The notes under the pieces: model-generated
What the model was told of the DNA's origin: nothing
The model's input: only the letters and a program-made list of their open reading frames with translations
Database searches by the model: none
Translations under genes and position numbers: made by a program
Source of the DNA: Micromonospora sp. LH3U1
GTDB lineage: Bacteria; Actinomycetota; Actinomycetes; Mycobacteriales; Micromonosporaceae
DNA length: 64,000 bases
Reading direction: 5' to 3'
Assembly (NCBI RefSeq): GCF_028475105.1
Contig: NZ_CP116936.1
Span: 6,137,501-6,201,500, forward strand
Part shown: piece after piece, positions 43,525 through 51,875 of the stretch
Numbering within the stretch: the stretch's first letter is position 1
How the letters are laid out: each line of letters begins with the position of its first letter

Positions 43525-44475
43525 CTACATGCTGGCGATGTCGCCCTGCTTGGCGCGGACGGCTTCGGCGGCCTCGAGGAGGCTGGCGCGCTCGTCGGCG
43601 TCCAGGTCGGTCTCGACGACCCGCTTGACGCCCTCGGCGCCGATCGCGGCCTCGACACCCAGGTAGACACCGGAGATGCCGTACTCGCCGTCGACCCAGG
43701 CGCAGACCGGCATGACGTCGCCGGAGTCCTCCGCGACGGCCTTCGCCATCCGTGCCGCGGCGGCGGACGGGGCGTAGTACGCCGAGCCCGTCTTGAGCAG
43801 CGCGACCACCTCGGCGCCACCGTTGCGGGTCTTGACGACCAGCTCCTCGATCTGCTCGGCCGGCATCGCGTCACGCAGCGGCTTGCCGTTGACGGTGCTC
43901 TTCGACGGCACCGGGACCATCGTGTCGCCGTGCGAGCCGAGGGTCAGCGTGCGCACCGACGCCACCGGCACGTCCAGCGCCTCGGCGACGAAGTTGCTGA
44001 ACCGGGCGGTGTCCAGCATGCCGGCCTGGCCGAGCACCCGGTTCTTCGGGAACTGGGTGGCGAGCTGGGCCAGCGCGGTCATCTCGTCCAGCGGGTTGGA
44101 GACGACGATGACGACGGCGTTCGGGGCGTACTTGGCGACGTTCTCGGCGACCTGACGCACGATCTTGGCGTTGGTCTCCAGCAGGTCCATCCGGCTCATG
44201 CCGGGCTTCCGCGGCAGACCGGCGGTGATCACGACGACGTCGGAGCCCTCGATGTTCTCGTAGCCCTCACCGTTGGGGCCGGTGGTCACGCCGACCACCT
44301 TGGTCTCGAAGCCCTCAATGGCCCGGGACTGGTTGAGGTCGAGCGCGAGACCCGCGGGCTTGCCCTCCACGATGTCGGTGATCACTACGGTGTCGAAGAC
44401 GTCGTACTCGGCCAGGCGCTGTGCGGTGGTGGAGCCGTAGAAGCCAGCCCCGACGACAGTGACCTTCTTACCCAT
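43525..44475 (-). CDS. mdh: Malate dehydrogenase (LDH-like type)
   Basis: 316 residues. N-terminal Rossmann motif VTVVGAGFYGSTTA, NAD-binding TAGLPRKPGMSR loop with substrate Arg, and catalytic His in LGSHGDTMVP. It oxidises malate to oxaloacetate. The short LDH-like form rather than the longer cytosolic type. Followed on its strand by a strong terminator. Near icd and folD. Confidence 0.96.
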   Translation of the reverse strand: MGKKVTVVGAGFYGSTTAQRLAEYDVFDTVVITDIVEGKPAGLALDLNQSRAIEGFETKVVGVTTGPNGEGYENIEGSDVVVITAGLPRKPGMSRMDLLETNAKIVRQVAENVAKYAPNAVVIVVSNPLDEMTALAQLATQFPKNRVLGQAGMLDTARFSNFVAEALDVPVASVRTLTLGSHGDTMVPVPSKSTVNGKPLRDAMPAEQIEELVVKTRNGGAEVVALLKTGSAYYAPSAAAARMAKAVAEDSGDVMPVCAWVDGEYGISGVYLGVEAAIGAEGVKRVVETDLDADERASLLEAAEAVRAKQGDIASM

Positions 44476-44570
44476 GGTCGTCCCACTCCCTGATACCAGT
44501 CGGTTTTCCGGACCGTATCAGTCATCCTGGCACCGATCGGGCCAGGGGCGGACGGTTACGGCCCTACACC

Positions 44571-45431
44571 TCAGCCGCGCTCGGCGCGCTCCACGACGTT
44601 GGTGAGCAGCATGGCCCGGGTCATCGGACCCACGCCGCCGGGCATGGGGACCAGCGCGCCGGCCGTCTCGGCCACCTCCGGGTCCACGTCGCCGGTGTAG
44701 CGGCCCTTGCCGTCCGCGCCGATCACGCGCGTGATGCCGACGTCCACCACGACCGCACCGGGGTTGATCATGTCGGCGGTGAGCAGGCCCGGTACGCCGG
44801 CCGCGACGATGACGATGTCGGCGGCGCGGGTGTGCGAGGCGAGGTCGAGGGTGCCGGTGTGGCAGAGGGTGACCGTGGCGTTCTCGCTGCGCCGGGTGAG
44901 CAGCAGGCCGAGCGGTCGGCCGACGGTGTTGCCCCGACCGACCACCGCGACGGTGGCGCCGCGCAGCGCCACGTCGTGCCGGCGGAGCAGTTCGACGATG
45001 CCGCGCGGGGTGCAGGGCAGCGGGCCGTCGTAGCCGAGGACGAGCCGGCCCAGGTTGACTGGGTGCAGACCGTCGGCGTCCTTCTCCGGGTCGATCAACT
45101 CGAGCACCCGCTGGGTGTCGAGGTGGGCCGGCAGCGGCAGCTGGACGATGTAGCCGTGGCACGCCGGGTCGGCGTTCAGCTCGGCCAGCACGTCGTCGAC
45201 CTGCTGCTGGGTGGCGTCGGCCGGCAGCTCCCGGCGGATCGAGGCGATGCCCACCTCGGCGCAGTCGCGGTGCTTGCCGTTGACGTACGCCTGGCTGCCC
45301 GGGTCCGCCCCGACCAGGACCGTGCCCAGCCCGGGGATGATGCCGCGTTCCGCGAGTGCCTTCACCCGTATCCGCAGCTCGTCCTTGATTTCCGCTGCGG
45401 TTGCCTTGCCGTCCAGAATCGTCGCCGTCAC
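44571..45431 (-). CDS. folD: FolD, methylenetetrahydrofolate dehydrogenase/cyclohydrolase
   Basis: 286 residues from GTG 45431. Catalytic Lys in YVNGKHRDC; the PMPGGVGPMTRAML motif and the NADP fold (VVGRGNTVGRPLG) are intact. It interconverts 5,10-methylene- and 10-formyl-THF. It supplies formyl donors to PurN and PurH, whose genes lie about 6 kb away. The gap of 95 bases to mdh suggests co-transcription is possible. Confidence 0.96.
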   Translation of the reverse strand: MTATILDGKATAAEIKDELRIRVKALAERGIIPGLGTVLVGADPGSQAYVNGKHRDCAEVGIASIRRELPADATQQQVDDVLAELNADPACHGYIVQLPLPAHLDTQRVLELIDPEKDADGLHPVNLGRLVLGYDGPLPCTPRGIVELLRRHDVALRGATVAVVGRGNTVGRPLGLLLTRRSENATVTLCHTGTLDLASHTRAADIVIVAAGVPGLLTADMINPGAVVVDVGITRVIGADGKGRYTGDVDPEVAETAGALVPMPGGVGPMTRAMLLTNVVERAERG

Positions 45432-45878
45432 GACCAGATCGTCTCACGGCCGCCGCCCGCGATTCGGAGGACCTCGCTCGGGCCGCCTGCCACCATCTCG
45501 CTCAGCGCCGCCACACGTAACCATGCGTGACGTGTCGCTAGTCACTCTCAGTCACAATCTATGGGTTCGGTCACCGTCGAACCAGACAGCAAGATGAAGT
45601 GCGGCGCAGACCGGACCTCCGGTCCAGAGGGTTCCAACTTCGCCCAGGTAGGGACGGCCAGCCCTCTCGGGCGCCTAAATATCCCCAGGCCAACGAGGTT
45701 TAGCGGCTTTTCACTACCAGGCCGGTCGAGCTTCGGCAAGGGAGGCCACCCTGGACCGTTACCCATCCGCAACCGCGTCGTTGCCGAAGGCCCATCGCCG
45801 ACCTACCGTTGCCGCTTGTTGCGCAGCGTAACCCAGCGTCGGGCCTGACTGCGCAGCGTGAGGAGATGAGGAGGCTCA
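45432..45878. other. 447-base intergenic region before the peptide ABC operon
   Basis: Promoter region for two divergent units (folD and the substrate-binding protein). A 95-residue frame at 45561-45848 looks like chance. The segment TGCGCAGCGT occurs twice (about 45819 and 45849) just upstream of the first ABC gene, a possible short direct-repeat regulatory element. GAGGAGG before 45879 is the ribosome site. Confidence 0.5.
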
Positions 45879-47480
45879 ATGCGAGTTCGTAGACTCGCCG
45901 CCTGGACCGCCCTCCCGCTCGCGGTGACGCTGGGCCTCGCGGCCTGCGGCAGCGGCGGAGACGGTGGATCCGGTGGCAGCGACAGTTCGGCGGTCAGCAT
46001 TCAGATCGCCGAGCCGAAGCACCTGGTTCCCACCAACACCACCGAGACGTCCGGGTCGCAGGTGCTCGCCGGCCTGTTCAGCCCGCTCGTGGACTACGAC
46101 GCCCAGAACAAGCCGTACGAGGTCGCCGCCCAGTCGGTCACCTCGTCCGACAACAAGGTCTGGACGATCAAGCTCAAGGACGGCTTCACCTTCCACAACG
46201 GTGAGAAGGTCACGTCCCAGAACTACATCAACGCCTGGAACTACGGCGCGTACGCCCCCAACGGTCAGGACAGCAACTACTTCTTCGAGAAGATCGCTGG
46301 CTACGCGGACCTGCAGGGCAAGGCGCCCAAGGCCAAGGAGTTGTCCGGGCTGAAGAAGGTCGACGACTCCACCTTCACCGCGACGCTGTCCGAGCCGTAC
46401 ATCGACTTCAAGACCACGCTGGGCTACAACGCGTTCTTCCCACTGCCGGACGCCGCGTTCTCGGCCCCGGGCGTGCTCAAGGACGGCTACGAGCAGGCGC
46501 CGATCGGGCAGGGCCCCTTCAAGATGAAGGGCACCTGGCAGCACGACAGCAAGATCGATGTCGAGCGCTACGACGCGTTCCCGGGCGAGAAGCCCAAGGT
46601 CAAGAACGTTGAGTTCCGGATCTACCAGCAGCTGACCGCGGCGTACGCGGACGTCCAGGCGGACAACCTGGATGTGCTGCCCACGATCCCGACCGAGAGC
46701 CTGAGCACCGCGCCGAGCGACCTGGGCGACCGGTACCAGACCAGCCCGATGTCGTCGTTCCAGTTCCTGGCGTTCCCGACGTTCGACAAGGACTACAGCA
46801 ACCCGGACGTGCGTAAGGCCATCTCGATGGCGATCGACCGTGACGAGATCACCAAGTCGGTCTTCAAGGGCTCGCAGCAGTCGGCGCGCTCCTTCGTCTC
46901 GCCGGTCCTGCCGGGCTACCGGGACAACACCGCGGGCAAGGCCGGCGAGTTCAACCCGACCGAGGCCAAGAAGCTCTACCAGGCCGCCGGTGGTCCGTCG
47001 AAGATCGTCATCTCGTACAACGGCGACGGCGGTCACAAGGACTGGGTCGACGCCACGGTCAACCAGCTCAAGGCCAACCTGGGTGTCGACGCTGTCGGCT
47101 CGGCCGAGCCGAAGTTCGCCGACCTGCTCACCAAGGTCGAGAAGAAGACGCCGGTCGGCGCCTTCCGCATGGGTTGGGTCATGGACTACCCGACCATGGA
47201 GGACTACCTCGGCCCGCTGTACAGCACCAACGGCTCGTCGAACTACTACGGCTACAGCAACCCGGAGTTCGACAAGCTGGTCAAGGAGGGTTCCGCCGCC
47301 AAGACGCAGGACGAGGCGATCGCCAAGTACCAGCAGGCGGAGGACATCCTGGCCAAGGACATGCCGGTGATCCCGCTCCGCTTCGGCGAGAACGTGTTCG
47401 GCCACTCGTCCAAGGTCAAGAACGTGGAGATGGACCTGTTCCAGCGGGTCAACCTCGTCAAGATCGAAGCGGCCAGCTGA
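45879..47480 (+). CDS. Peptide ABC transporter substrate-binding lipoprotein
   Basis: 533 residues, SBP family 5. Lipoprotein signal with lipobox LAAC at about residues 20-23 (GLAACGSGG). Conserved oligopeptide-binding elements such as WTIKLKDGFTFHNGEKVTSQNYINAWN and DVRKAISMAIDRDEITK are present. Exported lipid-anchored protein capturing peptides. First gene of a five-gene operon; a hairpin follows, which may make it more highly expressed than the transporter genes. Confidence 0.93.
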   Translation: MRVRRLAAWTALPLAVTLGLAACGSGGDGGSGGSDSSAVSIQIAEPKHLVPTNTTETSGSQVLAGLFSPLVDYDAQNKPYEVAAQSVTSSDNKVWTIKLKDGFTFHNGEKVTSQNYINAWNYGAYAPNGQDSNYFFEKIAGYADLQGKAPKAKELSGLKKVDDSTFTATLSEPYIDFKTTLGYNAFFPLPDAAFSAPGVLKDGYEQAPIGQGPFKMKGTWQHDSKIDVERYDAFPGEKPKVKNVEFRIYQQLTAAYADVQADNLDVLPTIPTESLSTAPSDLGDRYQTSPMSSFQFLAFPTFDKDYSNPDVRKAISMAIDRDEITKSVFKGSQQSARSFVSPVLPGYRDNTAGKAGEFNPTEAKKLYQAAGGPSKIVISYNGDGGHKDWVDATVNQLKANLGVDAVGSAEPKFADLLTKVEKKTPVGAFRMGWVMDYPTMEDYLGPLYSTNGSSNYYGYSNPEFDKLVKEGSAAKTQDEAIAKYQQAEDILAKDMPVIPLRFGENVFGHSSKVKNVEMDLFQRVNLVKIEAAS

Positions 47481-47489
47481 GCTGACCAT

Positions 47490-47537
47490 GGTGCGGGCCA
47501 CCCGGGCGACGATGCCCGGGTGGCCCGAACCGCACCA
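47490..47537 (+). terminator. Hairpin between substrate-binding and permease genes
   Basis: 14-bp perfect stem CGGGCCACCCGGGC / GCCCGGGTGGCCCG (47494-47507, 47514-47527), extended by outer GGTGCGG/CCGCACC. Located directly after the lipoprotein gene, so it may stabilise its mRNA or partially terminate before the permease genes. Confidence 0.7.
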
Positions 47538-47677
47538 CCGGGGCCGGGCCGCAGAAGCGGACCCGGCGTCGGTGGTGCCGGCTCCCCCGGGCCGGACGGC
47601 ACGTCTCAGACATTTCGGGTACGACCAGAGATGCCGTCCTGCGACCCTTTCGCACATTTCCGGAGAGACTGCTAAGC

Positions 47678-48616
47678 ATGTTCCGCTACATCTTGCGGCG
47701 CCTACTGCAGATGGTCCTGGCGTTCTTCGGGACCACCCTGATCGTCTACGCGCTGACATTCGCCGGGCAGGGCGACCCGATCCAGGCGCTCGCCGGTGAG
47801 CGGCCGGTGACGGCAGCCCAACGGGCCTACCTGACCGAGAAGTACCACCTGGACGCCACGGGCGTCGGCGGCTTCTTCTACCGCTACTTCGACTACGTGA
47901 AGAACCTGCTCCAGGGCGATCTGGGCGAGTCGCTCACCGGCCGGAACATCGGTGACATCCTCCAGCAGGCCTGGCCGGTCACCGTGCGGCTCGCGCTCAT
48001 CGCGCTCGCCGTGGCGATCATCTTCGGTGTCAGCGCCGGTGTGATCGCCGGTATCCGCCGGGCCAGCATCTTCGACAACTCGACCCTGGTGCTGACCCTG
48101 CTGGTGCTCGGCATCCCGACCATCGTGCTGGCGCCGCTCGCGCAGTACTTCCTGGGTGTCAGGTGGCAGCTCTTCCCACCCACCGCCGGGTCCGACCCGA
48201 CGTTCTACGCGCTCCTGCTGCCGGGCATCGTGCTCGGCTCGCTGTCGCTGGCCACCGCACTGCGGCTCACCCGGGCCTCGGTTGCGGAGAACCTGCGCGC
48301 GGACTACGTCCGGACCGCCCGGTCCAAGGGCCTGGTCAAGCGCCGCATCGTCGTCGTCCACGTCCTGCGCAACTCGCTCATCCCGGTGGTCACCTTCCTC
48401 GGTGTGGAGCTGGGCAACCTCATGAGCGGCGCGATCATCACCGAGGGCGTCTTCAACATCCCCGGCGTGGGCTTCAACCTCTTCCGCGGCATCCGCACCG
48501 AGGACGGCCCCCTGGTGGTTGGCATCGTCAGTGTGCTCGTCGTGGTCTACCTGGTCTCGAACCTGGTGGTGGACGTCCTGTACGCCGTACTCGACCCGAG
48601 GATCCGCTATGAGTGA
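47678..48616 (+). CDS. Peptide ABC transporter permease (DppB/OppB type)
   Basis: 312 residues: N-terminal helix (LLQMVLAFFGTTLIVYALTFA), soluble loop, then five helices with the EAA-like ARSKGLVKRRIVVVHVLRNS coupling motif. First of two inner-membrane permeases. Its end overlaps the second permease by eight bases. Confidence 0.92.
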   Translation: MFRYILRRLLQMVLAFFGTTLIVYALTFAGQGDPIQALAGERPVTAAQRAYLTEKYHLDATGVGGFFYRYFDYVKNLLQGDLGESLTGRNIGDILQQAWPVTVRLALIALAVAIIFGVSAGVIAGIRRASIFDNSTLVLTLLVLGIPTIVLAPLAQYFLGVRWQLFPPTAGSDPTFYALLLPGIVLGSLSLATALRLTRASVAENLRADYVRTARSKGLVKRRIVVVHVLRNSLIPVVTFLGVELGNLMSGAIITEGVFNIPGVGFNLFRGIRTEDGPLVVGIVSVLVVVYLVSNLVVDVLYAVLDPRIRYE

Positions 48617-49565
48617 CTTTGAAACTGTGGCGGCCACCGAGAACCAGGCCGCCCGGCGTGGCCCCTCGGGCGAGCCGGGCACACCCAACCAGATCGGCGC
48701 CGCGCAGAAGCCGCGCAGCCTGGCCGGCGACGCCTGGCGCGACCTGCGCAGCAACCCCATCTTCTGGATCTCGCTGGCGCTGGTCGTCATCTTCACCCTG
48801 ATGGCGCTGCTCCCCGGGGTGTTCACCGCCAACAACCCGAACGACTGCCTGCTCTCCCGGCAGCACGCCGGGCCGTCCGGCGGGGCCATTTTCGGGTACG
48901 ACTTCCAGGGCTGCGACACGTACTCCCGGGCGGTCTACGGCACCCGGGCCTCGCTGCTGGTCGGCGCGCTCGCCGCGCTCGGCACCGGGATCATCGCGTT
49001 GGTGATCGGCATGCTGGCCGGTTACTTCGGCCGCTGGGTCGACGCGGTGCTGTCCCGGGTGATCGACGTGGTGCTCGGCATCCCGCTGCTGCTGGCCGCG
49101 ATCGTGCTGCTCAAGCGGGTGTCCAGCGACAGCCAGTGGGCACGGATCGGCGCGGTCGTCTTCGTGCTGGCACTCCTCGGCTGGACCACCGCCGCCCGAG
49201 TGGTCCGTTCCTCGGTGATCACCGCCAAGGAGCAGGACTACGTCGCGGCGGCCCGCATGCTCGGTGCCGGGAACAGCCGGATCATGTGGCGGCACATCCT
49301 GCCGAACTCGCTGGCCCCGGCCATCGTGGTGCTGACCATCGCGCTCGGCTCGTTCATCGCGGCCGAGGCGACGCTCTCCTTCCTGGGCATCGGTCTGAAG
49401 GCGCCGACCATCTCGTGGGGCCAGGACATCGACACCGGCCGCATCCACATGCGCGAGGCGGCCACCCCGCTGATCGTCCCGTCGGCCTTCCTCGCGCTGA
49501 CCGTGCTGGCGTTCATCATGCTCGGCGACGCGATCCGTGACGCCTTCGACCCGAAGCTGCGGTGA
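48609..49565 (+). CDS. Peptide ABC transporter permease (DppC/OppC type)
   Basis: 318 residues from ATG 48609 (open frame begins at 48519 inside the upstream gene). N-terminal cytoplasmic tail rich in charged and Pro residues, then an OppC-N helix (FWISLALVVIFTLMALLPGVF) and a five-helix permease with the AARMLGAGNSRIMWRHILPNSLAP coupling motif. Partner of the preceding permease. Confidence 0.92.
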   Translation: MSDFETVAATENQAARRGPSGEPGTPNQIGAAQKPRSLAGDAWRDLRSNPIFWISLALVVIFTLMALLPGVFTANNPNDCLLSRQHAGPSGGAIFGYDFQGCDTYSRAVYGTRASLLVGALAALGTGIIALVIGMLAGYFGRWVDAVLSRVIDVVLGIPLLLAAIVLLKRVSSDSQWARIGAVVFVLALLGWTTAARVVRSSVITAKEQDYVAAARMLGAGNSRIMWRHILPNSLAPAIVVLTIALGSFIAAEATLSFLGIGLKAPTISWGQDIDTGRIHMREAATPLIVPSAFLALTVLAFIMLGDAIRDAFDPKLR

Positions 49566-49630
49566 CTCATGCGAGCGCGAAAAGTGAGCGAAGCGAGCCC
49601 CGCAGTCGCGAGCGAAAGGCAGGCACAGCC

Positions 49631-50662
49631 ATGACCGTTCAACCCACGCCCGCCTCCGCCACGCCCGAGGGCGGCCACCTGCTGGAGTTGCGGGACCTGC
49701 ACGTCGAGTTCCGCACCAACGAGGGTGTGGCTCGGGTGATCAACGGCGTGTCGTACCACCTGGACGCCGGCGAGACGCTGGCCGTGCTCGGCGAGTCCGG
49801 CTCGGGTAAGTCGGTCACCGCCCAGGCGATCATGGGCATCCTCGACACCCCGCCCGCGTTCGTCCGCTCCGGCCAGATCCTCTACCAGGGTCAGGACCTG
49901 CTCACCCGTTCCGAGGAGCAGCGCCGGCAGGTACGCGGCAAGGAGATCGCGATGATCTTCCAGGACGCGCTCTCCGCCCTGAATCCGGTCTTCCCGGTTG
50001 GCTGGCAGATCGGCGAGACACTGCGCCAGCGCGCCGGGCTGTCCCGGGCCGACGCCCGGCGCCGTGCCATCGAGCTGATGGATCTGGTCAAGATTCCGGG
50101 CGCCGCGAAGCGGATCGGCGACTACCCGCACCAGTTCTCCGGCGGCATGCGGCAGCGCGTCATGATCGCCATGGCGCTGGCGCTGGACCCGAAGGTGCTG
50201 ATCGCCGACGAGCCCACCACGGCACTCGACGTGACCGTGCAGGCCCAGATCATGGACCTGCTGGCCGACCTGCGCCGGGACCTCAACATGGCGATGATCC
50301 TGATCACCCACGACCTGGGCGTGGTCGCCGGCGTCGCGGACCGGATCGCGGTCATGTACGCCGGCCGGATCGTCGAGCACGCCGACGTCCGCTCGCTCTA
50401 CAAGGCGCCCGCCCACCCGTACACCAAGGGGTTGTTGGAATCGATCCCGCGCCTGGACGTCCGCGGCCAGGAACTGTCGACGATCAAGGGGTTGCCGCCG
50501 AACCTGATGCGCATCCCGTCCGGCTGCCCGTTCCACCCCCGGTGCCCGTACGTCCAGCAGGTCTGCGTGGACGTGGTGCCGCACGACCTGGTCCTCGGCG
50601 ACGGCCGGACCAGCGCTTGCCACTTCGCGCAGGAGGTCCGTGATGACAGCATCGCCCGCTAA
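49631..50662 (+). CDS. Peptide ABC transporter ATP-binding protein (DppD/OppD type)
   Basis: 343 residues from ATG 49631; GAAAGG just upstream fits a ribosome site, while an in-frame GTG at 49562 overlaps the previous stop. Walker A GESGSGKSV, signature FSGGMRQRVMIA, Walker B VLIADEPTTALD, H-loop ITHDLG. The C-terminal oligopeptide-family cysteines (PSGCPFHPRCPY...CVDV...ACHF) bind an iron-sulfur cluster in related transporters. Overlaps the next gene by 23 bases. Confidence 0.93.
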   Translation: MTVQPTPASATPEGGHLLELRDLHVEFRTNEGVARVINGVSYHLDAGETLAVLGESGSGKSVTAQAIMGILDTPPAFVRSGQILYQGQDLLTRSEEQRRQVRGKEIAMIFQDALSALNPVFPVGWQIGETLRQRAGLSRADARRRAIELMDLVKIPGAAKRIGDYPHQFSGGMRQRVMIAMALALDPKVLIADEPTTALDVTVQAQIMDLLADLRRDLNMAMILITHDLGVVAGVADRIAVMYAGRIVEHADVRSLYKAPAHPYTKGLLESIPRLDVRGQELSTIKGLPPNLMRIPSGCPFHPRCPYVQQVCVDVVPHDLVLGDGRTSACHFAQEVRDDSIAR

Positions 50663-51680
50663 CTCCACCAAGGTCCGCGGCGAGACCATCCTCTCCGTCG
50701 ACAACCTGGTGAAGCACTTCCCGATCACCCAGGGCGTGCTGTTCCAGCGGCAGATCGGCGCGGTGAAGGCTGTCGACGGGGTGAGCTTCGAGCTGCGTCG
50801 GGGCGAGACGCTGGGCGTGGTCGGCGAGTCCGGCTGCGGCAAGTCGACCCTCGCCCGGCTGCTGATGCGGCTGGAGACGCCCACCTCGGGCCGGGCCACC
50901 CTGGAGGGCAGGGACCTGTTCAAGGCCTCCGGGCGCGAGCTGCGCCGGCTGCGCCGCAACATGCAGATGGTGATGCAGGACCCGTACACCTCGCTGAACC
51001 CACGGATGACCGTCGGCGACATCATCGGCGAGCCGTTCGAGATCCACCCGGACGCCGCGCCGAAGGGCAGCAAGCAGGGGCGGGTCCAGGAACTGTTGGA
51101 CGTGGTCGGGCTCAACCCGGAGCACATCAACCGGTACCCGCACCAGTTCTCCGGCGGTCAGCGTCAGCGCATCGGCATCGCCCGTGCGCTCGCGCTGCGG
51201 CCCGAGATCATCGTCTGCGACGAGCCCGTGTCGGCGCTGGACGTCTCCATCCAGGCCCAGGTGATCAACCTGTTGAAGCAGTTGCAGGGCGAGTTGGGGC
51301 TCTCGTACATCTTCATCGCCCACGACCTGTCCGTGGTGCGGCACATCGCCGACCGGGTCGCGGTGATGTACCTCGGCCGGATCGTCGAGGTCGGCACCGA
51401 GGACGAGATCTACGAGCGGGCCACCCACCCGTACACCCAGGCTCTGCTCTCCGCGGTGCCGGTGCCCGACCCGGAGGCCCGCGATCAGCGCAACATGATC
51501 CGGCTGGTCGGCGACGTGCCGAGCCCGGCCGACCCGCCCAGCGGGTGCCACTTCCGGACCCGCTGCTGGAAGGCCCAGGACATCTGCGCGACCCAGGACC
51601 CCCAAACCGTGCCCCGCGCCGCGGACCCCCACCCGTCCGCCTGCCACTTCGCCGAACTCCGCCCCACAACCCCGGCCTAA
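50640..51680 (+). CDS. Peptide ABC transporter ATP-binding protein (DppF/OppF type)
   Basis: 346 residues from GTG 50640 (ATG 50643 next codon). Walker A GESGCGKST, signature FSGGQRQRIGIA, Walker B IIVCDEPVSALD, H-loop IAHDLS, and the C-terminal cysteine motif PSGCHFRTRCWKAQDIC...ACHF. Pairs with the preceding ATPase. Last gene of the operon, followed by palindrome B. Confidence 0.93.
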   Translation: MMTASPANSTKVRGETILSVDNLVKHFPITQGVLFQRQIGAVKAVDGVSFELRRGETLGVVGESGCGKSTLARLLMRLETPTSGRATLEGRDLFKASGRELRRLRRNMQMVMQDPYTSLNPRMTVGDIIGEPFEIHPDAAPKGSKQGRVQELLDVVGLNPEHINRYPHQFSGGQRQRIGIARALALRPEIIVCDEPVSALDVSIQAQVINLLKQLQGELGLSYIFIAHDLSVVRHIADRVAVMYLGRIVEVGTEDEIYERATHPYTQALLSAVPVPDPEARDQRNMIRLVGDVPSPADPPSGCHFRTRCWKAQDICATQDPQTVPRAADPHPSACHFAELRPTTPA

Positions 51681-51754
51681 CCCCACCCCGTCTCCGCGCC
51701 CGCGCCCCCGCGCCCGCCCTCCGCGCCCCCGCGCCCGCCGCGCCCGCCCCACCC

Positions 51755-51824
51755 CCGCGTCGATCTAGGGCAGATCGTCGTGAGTTGATCTCCATCGACG
51801 ACGATATGCCCTAGATCGACGCGG
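51755..51824. repeat. Intergenic palindrome B
   Basis: 27-bp inverted arms (51755-51781 and 51798-51824) with one mismatch; the left arm begins CCGCGTCGATCTAGGGCA. A 16-base loop. Between the convergent peptide ATPase gene and purH, with C-rich sequence on the left and G-rich on the right, as for family A. Confidence 0.9.
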
Positions 51825-51875
51825 CCAAGAGGTGGCGCGAGGGGGCGGAGGGGAGGGGAGGGGCGGGGGCGGGGG

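Noticed and set aside
45561..45848. 95-residue frame upstream of the peptide-binding gene
   Set aside because: No ribosome site, no domain, atypical composition; lies in the divergent promoter region.
45876..47759. 627-residue open frame opposite the peptide-binding lipoprotein
   Set aside because: Antisense shadow; Val/Arg/Leu-rich without family features.
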